Shown here one piece after another: positions 9,731 through 19,918 of a DNA stretch of 28,697 bases. Location of the stretch: NCBI GenBank assembly GCA_905221505.1, contig CAJNDL010000026.1, forward strand, positions 1 through 28,697, written 5' to 3'. Each line of letters starts with the position of its first letter. Within the stretch, counting starts at the first letter, position 1. The notes beneath the pieces were generated by a model, which was not told the origin of the DNA, searched no databases, and saw only the letters and a program-made list of their open reading frames with translations. The DNA is from a bacterium. Its GTDB lineage: Bacteria > Bacillota > Bacilli > Lactobacillales > Streptococcaceae. Made by a program: the position numbers and the translations under genes.

Positions 9731-9820
9731 ATGGGAAAGGAAGTATCTCGAAATAATATTTTGGTAGAATTGTCTTTAGAAATTTCAATTACGGTTGTTT
9801 TATCAGTTCATTGTATTTGA
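9731..9820 (+). CDS. Possible 29-aa hydrophobic peptide, uncertain
   Basis: An ATG ten bases after the rgg stop opens a 29-codon frame. It has a charged N-terminal part (MGKEVSRNN) and a hydrophobic C-terminal part containing LEISITVVLSVHCI. A Glu followed by a run of aliphatic residues recalls short hydrophobic pheromones (SHPs) that Rgg proteins sense, and the position beside rgg fits. Against it, the ribosome site is weak (AAAGAG 10-15 bases upstream), SHPs are usually shorter with a Lys-rich start, and they usually lie upstream of rgg and divergent from it. It may be chance. Not identified. Confidence 0.25.
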   Translation: MGKEVSRNNILVELSLEISITVVLSVHCI

Positions 9821-9874
9821 GTGATAGGATTTTTCGAAGTTGTCACCATAATTATGAATTTTGAGGTATTTAAT

Positions 9875-9958
9875 ATGCAAGTTCTATCTCCATATATTTT
9901 AAGAAAGAAAAGTGAAACAGGAGAATTATTCTTCAATAGTAACAATAATTATTCTTAA
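9875..9958 (+). CDS. Possible 27-aa peptide or remnant of a peptide-recognition domain
   Basis: GAGG lies eight bases before an ATG opening a 27-codon frame with key parts MQVLSPYILRKK, GELFFNSN and a C-terminal NNYS; an ATG seven codons upstream is also in frame. The frame ends in two consecutive stops. It lies between rgg and a hairpin terminator that precedes an ABC exporter, which is where a precursor peptide often sits. Alternatively, the pattern P-x-I-x-R followed by G-E-L-x-F-N resembles the first strands of PqqD-like recognition domains found at the N-termini of peptide-modifying enzymes, so it may be the stub of a deleted enzyme. No function is claimed. Confidence 0.35.
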   Translation: MQVLSPYILRKKSETGELFFNSNNNYS

Positions 9959-9997
9959 TAAACAGCATCATATATAGGTTAATTAAATTATTGTATA

Positions 9998-10045
9998 GTC
10001 TCAGTTGGAGTTAATTTATTTATAACTTTTAGACTGAGGCTTTTA
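9998..10045 (+). terminator. Hairpin terminator or attenuator before the ABC exporter
   Basis: GTCTCAGTTGGAGTTA (from 9998) pairs, with several G-U and mismatch positions, to TAACTTTTAGACTGAGGC (10023-10040), followed by TTTTA. It lies between the small ORFs and the ABC gene. If rgg or the small ORFs are transcribed from upstream, this hairpin would let only part of the transcription reach the exporter. The gap 9722-10078 otherwise holds no recognised feature beyond the two tiny ORFs. Confidence 0.6.
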
Positions 10046-10078
10046 TATCTATTCGCTTTCTTTTAGATAGGCTTATTT

Positions 10079-11656
10079 ATGAAATTTCTAAAATACATTA
10101 AAACTAATATTTTTATCTATTTTTTAATAGGGGTGCTTTTGAATAGCGGAATGGCTCTAATAAAGCCATTGTTATTGGATAAGCTATTGAATATTCGTGA
10201 AGAGCAACTTACAATTGGTACAATTTCATACTTTGTTTTATATGGCCTGTGTTTACACCTGTTTTTTTATAGCACGATGTTGCTAGCAAATTTTGTCAGT
10301 AATAATCTGCAGCGTCATCTGCAAATTCGGTTAAAAGATCAGCTTATTAAGAAACTATTTTTGAAAGAAAACGTTGTATATGATGAAAAAGTTTCAATTG
10401 TTACACAAGATATGGAACTGCTCTATAATCGCTTCTTTTTACCCCTGGATATGATAGTTGGAAGAGTTTTTATACTTTGTACAACGATTGTTTTTATTTT
10501 GGTGCAAAATTTTTGGCTTGGTCTTGTTTTTATCGTGTTCTCTTTTCTTCGACCATTACCTCAATGGGTAATGAATAATCGTTTAATGAAAAGTGGTGCA
10601 AATTTTTCGGAAATGCAAAAAGCTTTTCATCTATCTGTAGGAGATTTTTTTAAGGGAGCAGATACGATATATTTTTATGGTGCTAGTAAAGAAAACTTTG
10701 CTAAGATGAGAAAAAACAACGAGTGTTACGAGAATGCTCGTTGGAAAAATGAATGGACTAGCAATGTCGTTTATTTTTTCAATGGTCCTTTAGAATTCCT
10801 TAGTCAGGTACTACCTCTTGCACTTGGTCTTTTATTACAAAAGAGTGGTATAGAGTTAACAACAGCTAGTTTGGTCTCTATGTATATAGCTACAATGAAT
10901 CTTAGCGGACCTATTCAAAGAATTATGTATAGCATATCTGATATACAGCGATCGCAAACAGTGAAAGAAAAAATATTTTCATTATTGGAAGAATCTTGTT
11001 TAGAAACATCATATCCGACAGTCGAATCTTTAGCTGAGCTAGTTTTGGAGGGCGTTTCAAAACAGGTTGGAGAGCAAGTGCTCTTTTATGATTTGTCACT
11101 TAGACTAACTAAGCCAAGTAAAGTTTTAATAAAGGGAGCTAGTGGTACCGGAAAGTCAACTCTCCTACAATTGGTAGCAGGAAAGATAAGTCCGAATAGT
11201 GGTAGAATTATCGTACGTGATAAATCAGGTCGAGAATTTACTCATTATCAAGGGAATGTCGCTTATATCTCTCAGAATCCATTTTTCAGACATGGGACAA
11301 TCCGAGAAAATTTAACATTAGGACAGGAGATTTCAGATAAAGAATTACTCTGTTGCCTAGAACAAGTTGGTTTAACGAATGAAATCACCAATATCTTGGA
11401 TTATCAACTGGTAAATAATGGAGAAAACATTTCAGGTGGACAACGTTTACGACTTGAATTAGTTCGCTGTCTGCTTCGACAAAAAGACATTGTGTTGGCG
11501 GATGAGGTTACATCATCCTTAGACAAGGACAATGCATATCAAGTGCGCCAGTTACTTTTGCAGTTGCCTATCATTTTGATTGAAGTTGCTCATCATATTG
11601 ATTCAGAAACGGTTTATAATCAAGTAATTGATTTGGGAAAATATAGAATAAAATAA
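10079..11656 (+). CDS. ABC transporter, fused membrane and ATPase domains, exporter type
   Basis: The 525-aa half-transporter has an N-terminal membrane domain (residues about 1-300, roughly six helices) and a C-terminal ATPase. Walker A is GASGTGKST at about 353-361, the Q-loop is YISQNP, the signature is ISGGQRLRLELVR near 451, Walker B is DIVLADEVTSSLD, and the H-loop lies in EVAHHID. Walker B has Asp-Glu, so catalysis should be intact. There is no N-terminal C39 peptidase, so any exported peptide would need no double-glycine cleavage or another protease. It probably works as a homodimer. The ribosome site is weak (TAGG). It follows rgg and a hairpin and precedes an MFS gene. The substrate is unknown; peptide export is inferred from context only. 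Confidence 0.88.
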   Translation: MKFLKYIKTNIFIYFLIGVLLNSGMALIKPLLLDKLLNIREEQLTIGTISYFVLYGLCLHLFFYSTMLLANFVSNNLQRHLQIRLKDQLIKKLFLKENVVYDEKVSIVTQDMELLYNRFFLPLDMIVGRVFILCTTIVFILVQNFWLGLVFIVFSFLRPLPQWVMNNRLMKSGANFSEMQKAFHLSVGDFFKGADTIYFYGASKENFAKMRKNNECYENARWKNEWTSNVVYFFNGPLEFLSQVLPLALGLLLQKSGIELTTASLVSMYIATMNLSGPIQRIMYSISDIQRSQTVKEKIFSLLEESCLETSYPTVESLAELVLEGVSKQVGEQVLFYDLSLRLTKPSKVLIKGASGTGKSTLLQLVAGKISPNSGRIIVRDKSGREFTHYQGNVAYISQNPFFRHGTIRENLTLGQEISDKELLCCLEQVGLTNEITNILDYQLVNNGENISGGQRLRLELVRCLLRQKDIVLADEVTSSLDKDNAYQVRQLLLQLPIILIEVAHHIDSETVYNQVIDLGKYRIK

Positions 11657-11683
11657 ATAGACTTGTTCGGCATCTTGCTAGAT

Positions 11684-11704
11684 ATAATATATATGCTATA
11701 TTAT
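11684..11704. repeat. AT-rich perfect inverted repeat between the ABC and MFS genes
   Basis: ATAATATA and TATATTAT form an eight-pair palindrome with a five-base loop. It could be an operator or a weak RNA hairpin. The left arm overlaps a possible -10 TATAAT (11683-11688), though no well-spaced -35 is found. The rest of 11657-11849 shows no supported feature. Confidence 0.3.
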
Positions 11705-11867
11705 GTATTGTTTTAGCTGATTTAAAGATGTGAAAACTAAAAACTATGGCTAAGTTGGAATGTTAAAAATTCAATTTCTGACCACCTAATCTTGTGTCAA
11801 ATAGTTATCAAACAAAGTCTACTCTACCATTTATCAGTTAAATATTTTTATGTTATGGGAGCGTTAC

Positions 11868-13046
11868 ATGTCTAATTCATTTGTCAAGTTGTTAGTCTCT
11901 CAATTGTTTGCAAATTTAGCAGATATTTTCTTTAGAGTAACCATCATTGCTAACATATACATTATTTCAAAATCAGTAATTGCCACATCACTAGTTCCCA
12001 TTTTAATAGGGGTATCCTCTTTTGTTGCGAGTCTTTTAGTTCCTTTAGTTACTAAAAGGTTAGCACTAAATAGGGTTTTATCTTTATCCCAATTTGGAAA
12101 GACTATATTATTAACGATACTGGTAGGAATGTTTATACTAATGCAATCAGTAGCGCCTTTGGTGACCTATCTATTTGTTGTTGCAATTTCCATATTAGAT
12201 GGTTTTGCAGCACCCGTTTCCTATGCTATTGTGCCACGCTATGCGACCGATTTGGGCAAGGCTAACTCAGCCTTGTCAATGACTGGTGAAGCTGTTCAGT
12301 TAGTGGGTTGGGGATTAGGTGGACTCTTGTTTGCAACAATTGGTCTTTTACCTACCACGTTTATCATTTTAATCTTGTATATCATTTCTAGCTTTCTGAT
12401 GTTATTTCTTCCGAAGGCTGAAGTGGAGGTGCTAGAGTCAGAAACTAATCTTGAAATTTTGCTCAAAGGTTGGAAGTTAGTTGCCAGAGATCCTAGATTA
12501 AGACTTTTTGTATCAGCAAATTTATTTGAAATTTTCTCAAATACGATTTGGGTTTCGTCTATCATACTTGTCTTTGTAACTGAGTTATTAAATAAAACGG
12601 AAAGTTACTGGGGATATTCTAATACAGCATACTCTATTGGGATTATAATTAGTGGCTTAATTGCTTTTAGGCTATCTGAAAAGTTCCTCGCTGCTAAATG
12701 GGAAAGTATTCTTTTTCCTCTTGTAGCCATGGCAATAGTGACACTGACTATTCTATATTTTCCAAACGCACAGATGTTTTTAGTATTTTCAGCTTTAGTT
12801 GGTATGTTATCGCAACTAAAAGAAGTTCCTGAAAGTGTATTTCTTCAGGAAACAGTAGAGGAAAATAACTTGGTTAATGTCTATTCCGTTCTTGAAGTGA
12901 TTTCGACATTAGCATTTTCAGTATTTGTTTTGCTAATGAGCTATATTACTGAAAATTTTGGTATTAGCATCAGTTTTTGGCTATCGGCCATTTGTCTGAT
13001 GATAGAGGCTATTTTAATCTATATCAGACGAGATTATTTTAAATGA
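11868..13046 (+). CDS. MFS transporter, efflux type
   Basis: The 392-aa membrane protein has about 12 hydrophobic helices and the layout of the major facilitator superfamily, resembling the macrolide/drug-efflux branch. The start is placed at MSNSFVKLLVSQLFANLADIFF because GGGAG lies six bases upstream; the in-frame ATG six codons earlier would put that ribosome site inside the gene. A conserved-looking central segment, AISILDGFAAPVSYAIVPRY, is reminiscent of the MefA-like family. It is the last gene of the Rgg cassette and could export a product or give self-protection; this is inference. A terminator follows. The DNA is AT-rich like rgg and the ABC gene. Confidence 0.82.
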   Translation: MSNSFVKLLVSQLFANLADIFFRVTIIANIYIISKSVIATSLVPILIGVSSFVASLLVPLVTKRLALNRVLSLSQFGKTILLTILVGMFILMQSVAPLVTYLFVVAISILDGFAAPVSYAIVPRYATDLGKANSALSMTGEAVQLVGWGLGGLLFATIGLLPTTFIILILYIISSFLMLFLPKAEVEVLESETNLEILLKGWKLVARDPRLRLFVSANLFEIFSNTIWVSSIILVFVTELLNKTESYWGYSNTAYSIGIIISGLIAFRLSEKFLAAKWESILFPLVAMAIVTLTILYFPNAQMFLVFSALVGMLSQLKEVPESVFLQETVEENNLVNVYSVLEVISTLAFSVFVLLMSYITENFGISISFWLSAICLMIEAILIYIRRDYFK

Positions 13047-13076
13047 GAGACTGGTTAAAAAGTATTTAAAGTCAGA

Positions 13077-13125
13077 AAAGCGCATAGTATCAGGTGTTGA
13101 AACTTGATATTGTGCGTTTTATTAT
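13077..13125 (+). terminator. Terminator of the rgg-ABC-MFS cassette
   Basis: AAAAGCGCATAGTATCAG pairs imperfectly with CTTGATATTGTGCGTTTT around a short loop and ends in T-rich sequence. It closes the accessory cassette before the dlt promoter region. The following 13126-13211 shows no supported feature. Confidence 0.7.
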
Positions 13126-13211
13126 GGAAAGCTTCCCTTCATTTTCTACTGAACTTGAGTTTTTGCCCAGGATCACTCTATTTGAAATATACATAGAAAA
13201 ACCGCATAATC

Positions 13212-13228
13212 CTTAAAATAAACTGAAA
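13212..13228 (-). promoter_or_regulatory. Possible CiaR-binding direct repeat upstream of dltX
   Basis: CTTAAA, five bases, then CTGAAA reads on the minus strand as TTTCAG-N5-TTTAAG. This is one base away from the TTTAAG-N5-TTTAAG CiaR consensus. It lies 25 bases upstream of the dlt -35. Control of the pneumococcal dlt operon by CiaRH is established; that this exact site is used here is inference. Confidence 0.4.
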
Positions 13229-13253
13229 TCTACTGAAAATCTACGGTAAACAA

Positions 13254-13283
13254 TTGAAAAAATACTATATAAAGTGGTACAAT
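13254..13283 (+). promoter_or_regulatory. dlt operon promoter
   Basis: TTGAAA (13254-13259) and TACAAT (13278-13283) are 18 bases apart, and the -10 is extended by TGG. The transcript would start near 13290, with a leader of about 65 bases before dltX. Confidence 0.7.
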
Positions 13284-13354
13284 GGTAGAAAAATAAGCTA
13301 GTAAGAATCACTCTTATTTTAGCGAAAAATTACAGAAATGAATGGTTTTTCTTG

Positions 13355-13486
13355 ATGAAACAGAGAAAAGAATTGTACCTCTTTCTTGGTAGGACAGCCT
13401 TGTATTTTCTTATCTTTCTGGGGCTGCTTTACTTCTTTAGCTATCTTGGTCAGGGTCAAGGAAGCTTTATCTATAATGAATTTTAA
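13355..13486 (+). CDS. dltX: Small membrane protein DltX
   Basis: This 43-aa protein has a basic N-terminus (MKQRKELYLFLGRT), a single transmembrane helix rich in Leu and Phe at about residues 15-31, and a short C-terminal tail ending FIYNEF. This size, the position directly before dltA and the conserved C-terminal aromatic motif are those of DltX. DltX takes part in D-alanine transfer onto lipoteichoic acid with DltB and DltD and is the suggested carrier of D-alanine across the membrane. The dltA start lies 20 bases after its stop. Confidence 0.9.
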   Translation: MKQRKELYLFLGRTALYFLIFLGLLYFFSYLGQGQGSFIYNEF

Positions 13487-13506
13487 CTTGAAGGAGAATT
13501 CCTATT

Positions 13507-15057
13507 GTGTCAAATAAACCAATAGTAGATATGATTGAAACCATTGAGCATTTTGCTCAGACCCAGCCTAGCTATCCTGTTTACAATGTTTTGGGGCAGG
13601 AACACACTTATGGAGATTTAAAGGCTAATTCGGATAGTTTAGCTACAGCCATTGACCAACTAGGCTTGCCTAAGAAGTCTCCTGTGGTCGTTTTTGGTGG
13701 TCAAGAATATGAAATGTTGGCAACTTTTGTAGCTTTGACTAAGTCAGGTCACGCCTACATTCCAATTGATAGCCATTCGGCCTTGGAGCGAGTTTCGGCT
13801 ATTTTAGAAGTGGCAGAGCCAAGCTTGATTATTGCCATTTCAGACTTTCCATTAGAGCAGGTTTCTACACCGATGATGACTCTAGCTCAGGTTCAAGAAG
13901 CCTTTGCTCAAGGGACTAGCTATGAGATCACGCATCCAGTCAAGGGCGATGATAACTACTACATTATCTTTACTTCTGGTACAACTGGTAAGCCTAAGGG
14001 AGTGCAGATTTCCCATGACAATCTCCTCAGCTTTACCAACTGGATGATTACAGACAAGGAATTTGCGACGCCAAGTCGTCCGCAAATGCTGGCTCAGCCA
14101 CCTTATTCTTTTGACCTGTCTGTCATGTACTGGGCACCGACCTTGGCACTTGGTGGGACACTTTTCGCTCTTCCATCTGCCATTACACAGGACTTTAAGC
14201 AACTCTTTGCGACCATCTTTTCATTGCCAATCGCTATCTGGACTTCAACACCGTCTTTTGCAGATATGGCTATGTTATCTGAGGATTTCAACAGCGAGAA
14301 AATGCCTGGCATTACGCATTTCTACTTTGATGGTGAAGAATTGACGGTTAAAACAGCTCAAAAACTGCGCGAGCGTTTCCCAAATGCCCGTATTATCAAT
14401 GCCTACGGCCCAACAGAAGCGACAGTAGCCCTATCAGCTGTGGCCGTGACAGACGAGATGTTGGCGACTCTCAAACGCCTACCAATCGGCTATACCAAGG
14501 CTGATTCTCCGACCTTTATCATTGATGAAGAAGGAAATAAACTGCCAAATGGTGAACAGGGAGAAATCATTGTTTCTGGGCCAGCTGTTTCAAAAGGATA
14601 TATGAACAATCCTGAAAAAACAGCGGAAGCCTTCTTTGAGTTTGAAGGGCTGCCAGCCTATCACACCGGTGATGTTGGAACCATGACGGATGAAGGCTTG
14701 CTTCTCTATGGCGGACGCATGGACTTCCAGATTAAGTTTAATGGTTACCGCATTGAGCTAGAAGATGTCTCTCAAAATCTTAATAAGTCTCGTTATATCG
14801 AGTCTGCTGTCGCTGTTCCGCGCTATAACAAAGACCACAAGGTGCAAAATCTATTGGCCTATGTTATCTTAAAAGATGGTGTTCGTGAACAGTTTGAGCG
14901 TGATATCGATATTACCAAGGCCATCAAGGAAGATTTGACAGACATCATGATGTCCTACATGATGCCGTCTAAATTCCTTTACCGAGATAGTTTACCACTG
15001 ACTCCAAATGGAAAAATTGACATCAAAGGATTGATTAACGAGGTGAATAAGAGATGA
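13507..15057 (+). CDS. dltA: D-alanine--poly(phosphoribitol/glycerol) ligase subunit DltA
   Basis: The 516-aa adenylate-forming enzyme activates D-alanine with ATP and loads it onto the phosphopantetheine arm of DltC. ANL-superfamily motifs are clear: A3 [18 protein letters not shown]5 [16 protein letters not shown]7 YHTGDVG, A8 [19 protein letters not shown] and A10 [12 protein letters not shown]. The start is a GTG preceded by AAGGAG about ten bases upstream, giving [16 protein letters not shown]. It is cytosolic. The stop overlaps the dltB start by four bases (ATGA), so translation is coupled. Confidence 0.97.
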   Translation: MSNKPIVDMIETIEHFAQTQPSYPVYNVLGQEHTYGDLKANSDSLATAIDQLGLPKKSPVVVFGGQEYEMLATFVALTKSGHAYIPIDSHSALERVSAILEVAEPSLIIAISDFPLEQVSTPMMTLAQVQEAFAQGTSYEITHPVKGDDNYYIIFTSGTTGKPKGVQISHDNLLSFTNWMITDKEFATPSRPQMLAQPPYSFDLSVMYWAPTLALGGTLFALPSAITQDFKQLFATIFSLPIAIWTSTPSFADMAMLSEDFNSEKMPGITHFYFDGEELTVKTAQKLRERFPNARIINAYGPTEATVALSAVAVTDEMLATLKRLPIGYTKADSPTFIIDEEGNKLPNGEQGEIIVSGPAVSKGYMNNPEKTAEAFFEFEGLPAYHTGDVGTMTDEGLLLYGGRMDFQIKFNGYRIELEDVSQNLNKSRYIESAVAVPRYNKDHKVQNLLAYVILKDGVREQFERDIDITKAIKEDLTDIMMSYMMPSKFLYRDSLPLTPNGKIDIKGLINEVNKR

Positions 15058-16298
15058 CGGAGTTCTTTCAACAGCTTCCTCATTTAGAGCCATACGGCAA
15101 TCCTCAGTATTTTGTCTATGTGATTGCTGCGACCTTGCCCATCTTTATCGGTCTCTTTTTCAAGAAACGCTTTGCCTGGTATGAAGCGCTGGTAAGTCTC
15201 TTCTTTATCGTCACCATGTTGGTAGGTGGGAAGACCAATCAATTGGTTGCATTAGGTATTTACCTTTTCTGGGAGATATTGCTCGTGCTCTTCTACAAGC
15301 ATTATCGAAAAAGTAAGGATGGCAAGTGGGTCTTCTACCTAGTTAGCTTTCTATCCCTCCTTCCGATTATCTTTGTCAAGGTGCAACCAGCTATCAATGG
15401 AACGCAGTCATTGCTTGGATTTTTGGGAATTTCTTACCTGACCTTTCGTTCGGTTGGGATTATCATCGAGCTGAGAGATGGGGTGATTAAGGACTTTACC
15501 CTCTGGGAATTCCTTCGTTTCCTACTCTTCATGCCGACTTTTTCAAGTGGTCCAATTGATCGCTTTAAGCGTTTTAATGAAAATTATCAGACCATTCCTG
15601 AGCGGGATGAGTTACTGGATATGCTGGATGAATCTGTTCGCTATATCATGTGGGGATTTTTGTACAAGTTTATCCTAGCTCATGTTTTAGGAGAGACCTT
15701 ACTCCCTCCTCTGAAGAATCTAGCCCTGCAGTCAGGTGGCTTCTTTAACCACTATGCCTTGGCAGTTATGTATACCTTTGGTCTGGAGCTTTTCTTTGAC
15801 TTTGCAGGTTACTCTATGTTTGCCTTAGCTATTTCAAATTTGATGGGAATTCGTAGCCCTATCAACTTTAATAAGCCCTTTTTATCAAGGGATTTAAAGG
15901 AATTTTGGAATCGTTGGCACATGAGTCTTTCTTTCTGGTTCCGTGACTTTGTCTTTATGCGGATGGTGATGGTGTTGACCAGAAAGAAGGTCTTTAAAAA
16001 TCGCAATGTAACCTCAAGTGTGGCCTACATTGTAAATATGCTGATTATGGGATTCTGGCATGGCGTGACCTGGTACTATATCGCCTATGGACTCTTTCAT
16101 GGACTGGGCTTGGTCATCAATGACGCTTGGATTCGTAAGAAAAAAACGCTCAATAAGGAACGGAAAAAAGCAGGGAAGCCTGCTCTACCTGAGAATCGCT
16201 GGATTCAGTTGCTTGGCATGGTTGTCACCTTCCATGTCGTCATGCTGTCATTCTTAATCTTTTCTGGGTTTTTGAATGATTTATGGTTTAAAAAATAA
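15054..16298 (+). CDS. dltB: D-alanine transfer protein DltB (MBOAT)
   Basis: The 414-aa membrane-bound O-acyltransferase moves D-alanine from DltC toward the outer face of the membrane. About ten to eleven hydrophobic helices are visible. MBOAT hallmarks are [35 protein letters not shown] and the putative catalytic His in [16 protein letters not shown]. The start overlaps the dltA stop by four bases. Length is normal for the family. It acts with DltC on the inside and DltX and DltD outside. Confidence 0.97.
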   Translation: MTEFFQQLPHLEPYGNPQYFVYVIAATLPIFIGLFFKKRFAWYEALVSLFFIVTMLVGGKTNQLVALGIYLFWEILLVLFYKHYRKSKDGKWVFYLVSFLSLLPIIFVKVQPAINGTQSLLGFLGISYLTFRSVGIIIELRDGVIKDFTLWEFLRFLLFMPTFSSGPIDRFKRFNENYQTIPERDELLDMLDESVRYIMWGFLYKFILAHVLGETLLPPLKNLALQSGGFFNHYALAVMYTFGLELFFDFAGYSMFALAISNLMGIRSPINFNKPFLSRDLKEFWNRWHMSLSFWFRDFVFMRMVMVLTRKKVFKNRNVTSSVAYIVNMLIMGFWHGVTWYYIAYGLFHGLGLVINDAWIRKKKTLNKERKKAGKPALPENRWIQLLGMVVTFHVVMLSFLIFSGFLNDLWFKK

Positions 16299-16308
16299 AA
16301 GGAAATAA

Positions 16309-17812
<1,504 letters not shown>

Positions 17813-17826
17813 ATAATAGTATGGAA

Positions 17827-17875
17827 GAGTTCAAGAATGAAGCCTATTTTCACGTTTTTTCTTGACTCTTTTTTT
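17827..17875 (+). terminator. Terminator of the dlt operon
   Basis: GAGTTCAAGAA pairs with TTCTTGACTC (one bulged base) and is followed by seven T. The right arm also supplies the -35 hexamer of the adc promoter. Confidence 0.8.
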
Positions 17876-17900
17876 GCTTGTGATATAATTAACTGGTAAA
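17862..17900 (+). promoter_or_regulatory. adc operon promoter with AdcR operator
   Basis: TTGACT (17862-17867), a 16-base spacer and TATAAT (17884-17889) extended by TGA make a strong promoter. TTAACTGGTAAA at 17889-17900 differs by one base from the AdcR box TTAACYRGTTAA and abuts the -10. Zinc-loaded AdcR bound here would block its own operon. Confidence 0.85.
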
Positions 17901-17965
17901 TGAAGTTTCAAGGAATAGTATTTTTCTCTTAAAAATGGAGAAATCTAGAAGGAAAGGAGTCAGAT

Positions 17966-18406
17966 ATGAGACAGCTAGCGAAGGATATCGATGCCTTTTT
18001 GAATGAGGTGATTTTGCAGGCAGAAAATCAGCATGAAATCCTAATAGGTCATTGCACTAGTGAGGTGGCTCTGACCAATACTCAGGAGCACATTCTCATG
18101 CTCTTGTCAGAGGAATCTTTAACAAATTCAGAATTGGCGCGTCGCCTCAATGTCAGTCAGGCAGCAGTTACCAAGGCCATTAAGTCTTTGGTCAAGGAAG
18201 GGATGTTGGAAACATCTAAAGATCCTAAGGATGCGCGTGTGATTTTTTATCAGTTGACTGATTTGGCTCGTCCAATCGCTGAGGAGCACCATCATCACCA
18301 TGAACATACACTTTTAACCTATGAACAAGTGGCGACTCAGTTTACTCCAAATGAACAAAAAGTGATTCAGCGGTTTTTGACTGCTTTAGTAGGAGAAATC
18401 AAATAA
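17966..18406 (+). CDS. adcR: Zinc-responsive MarR-family repressor AdcR
   Basis: The 146-aa regulator has a winged helix at about residues 35-95 ([24 protein letters not shown]). The zinc ligands described for pneumococcal AdcR are present: Glu24, Cys30, Glu41, His42, Glu107, His108 and His112, the last within a run of five His. With zinc it represses the adc operon and other zinc-uptake genes. AAAGGAG lies just upstream of ATG. Its stop shares a base with the adcC start (TAATG). Confidence 0.97.
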   Translation: MRQLAKDIDAFLNEVILQAENQHEILIGHCTSEVALTNTQEHILMLLSEESLTNSELARRLNVSQAAVTKAIKSLVKEGMLETSKDPKDARVIFYQLTDLARPIAEEHHHHHEHTLLTYEQVATQFTPNEQKVIQRFLTALVGEIK

Positions 18407-19110
18407 TGAGATATATTACGGTAGAGGATTTATCCTTCTATTATGATAAGGAGCCCGTTCTTGAACATATCAATTATAGTGTTGATAGTGGGGAATTTGT
18501 TACCTTGACAGGGGAAAATGGGGCTGCTAAGACGACACTAATCAAGGCCAGTCTTGGAATCCTCCAGCCACGCATTGGTAAGGTGACCATTTCAAAGACA
18601 AATACACAAGGCAAGAAATTGAGAATAGCTTACCTTCCTCAACAGATTGCCAGTTTTAATGCTGGTTTTCCAAGTACGGTTTATGAATTTGTCAAGTCGG
18701 GTCGCTATCCGCGAAAAGGCTGGTTCCGTCGTTTGAATGCTCATGATGAGGAGCATATCAAGGCTAGTTTGGACTCAGTTGGTATGTGGGAACACCGAGA
18801 CAAACGCTTGGGGTCTCTATCTGGAGGACAAAAGCAGCGAGCGGTGATTGCGCGCATGTTTGCTTCGGATCCAGATGTGTTTATCCTAGATGAGCCGACA
18901 ACGGGGATGGATGCAGGAAGTAAAAACGAATTTTACGAACTCATGCACCACAGCGCCCATCATCATGGCAAGGCTGTTTTGATGATTACTCATGATCCTG
19001 AAGAAGTTAAGGAATATGCGGACCGCAATATCCATCTAGTCCGTAACCAAGACTCACCATGGCGTTGTTTCAACGTTCATGAGAATGATCAGGAGGTGGG
19101 CCATGCTTAG
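18406..19110 (+). CDS. adcC: Zinc ABC transporter ATP-binding protein AdcC
   Basis: The 234-aa cytosolic ATPase powers zinc import with AdcB. Motifs are Walker [10 protein letters not shown] near residue 38, Q-loop YLPQQ, signature [13 protein letters not shown], Walker [13 protein letters not shown] and the H-loop ITHDPEE. Walker A has Ala in place of the usual last Gly before Lys (GxxGxAKTT); the pneumococcal protein is remembered as the same, so this is not a sign of damage. The gene overlaps adcB by eight bases. Confidence 0.95.
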   Translation: MRYITVEDLSFYYDKEPVLEHINYSVDSGEFVTLTGENGAAKTTLIKASLGILQPRIGKVTISKTNTQGKKLRIAYLPQQIASFNAGFPSTVYEFVKSGRYPRKGWFRRLNAHDEEHIKASLDSVGMWEHRDKRLGSLSGGQKQRAVIARMFASDPDVFILDEPTTGMDAGSKNEFYELMHHSAHHHGKAVLMITHDPEEVKEYADRNIHLVRNQDSPWRCFNVHENDQEVGHA

Positions 19111-19909
19111 TTTGTTATCTTATGACTTTATGCAACGTGCCTTTCTGGCTGTTATTGCTATGAGTCTTTTCTCGCCAGTTCTTGGAACCTTCCTTATCTT
19201 GCGTCGTCAGAGTTTGATGAGTGATACTCTTAGCCACGTCTCACTTTCAGGTGTAGCCTTTGGTCTGGTTTTGGGGATTTCTCCGACAGTTTCTACGATT
19301 GCCATTGTCTTGATTGCGGCGGTCTTTCTGGAGTATCTCCGTACGGTTTACAAGAGCTTTATGGAAATCGGGACAGCTATCCTCATGTCAACAGGACTGG
19401 CTGTTTCTCTGATTGTCATGAGTAAGGGTAAAAGCTCGAGTTCTATGAGTTTGGACCAGTATCTTTTTGGTTCAATCGTGACTATCAGCGAAGAGCAGGT
19501 CATTTCCCTCTTTGTCATTGCGGCGGTTGTTTTGATTTTGACCTTCCTCTTCCTTCGTCCAATGTATATCTTGACCTTTGATGAGGATACGGCCTTTGTG
19601 GATGGCTTGCCAGTTCGTACCATGTCTATTCTTTTTAATATGGTGACTGGGGTGGCTATTGCTCTTATGATTCCTGCAGCAGGAGCTCTTTTGGTGTCGA
19701 CCATTATGGTCTTGCCAGCTAGTATTGCCCTGCGTTTGGGGAAAAACTTTAAATCGGTTATGCTACTTGCCAGTGCGATTGGCTTTTTGGGAATGGTGGC
19801 AGGACTTTACATTTCCTACTATGCAGAAACACCTGCAAGTGCAAGTATTACCATTATTTTTGTAACTGTCTTTTTACTCATCAGTTTAGTAAGACGTTTT
19901 ATCAAATAG
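19103..19909 (+). CDS. adcB: Zinc ABC transporter permease AdcB
   Basis: The 268-aa permease of the ABC-3 family forms the zinc channel. Seven to nine hydrophobic helices are visible, with [23 protein letters not shown] near the N-terminus as the family signature. The start is the ATG within the adcC end, with AGGAGG six bases upstream; an in-frame ATG eight codons earlier has no such site. It sits in the cytoplasmic membrane and pairs with AdcC and the lipoprotein AdcA. Confidence 0.95.
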   Translation: MLSLLSYDFMQRAFLAVIAMSLFSPVLGTFLILRRQSLMSDTLSHVSLSGVAFGLVLGISPTVSTIAIVLIAAVFLEYLRTVYKSFMEIGTAILMSTGLAVSLIVMSKGKSSSSMSLDQYLFGSIVTISEEQVISLFVIAAVVLILTFLFLRPMYILTFDEDTAFVDGLPVRTMSILFNMVTGVAIALMIPAAGALLVSTIMVLPASIALRLGKNFKSVMLLASAIGFLGMVAGLYISYYAETPASASITIIFVTVFLLISLVRRFIK

Positions 19910-19918
19910 GAGACTAAC

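Noticed and set aside
11657..11849. Small peptide genes between the ABC and MFS genes
   Set aside because: Frames of 6-9 codons only (for example MLKIQFLTT), none with a ribosome site.
18290..18310. Engineered His tag-like run in adcR
   Set aside because: The run of His includes natural zinc ligands His108 and His112 of AdcR.
18520..18546. Damaged Walker A in adcC (GENGAAKTT)
   Set aside because: All other ATPase motifs are intact and the pneumococcal AdcC is recalled to have the same residues, so it is a family feature rather than a lesion.
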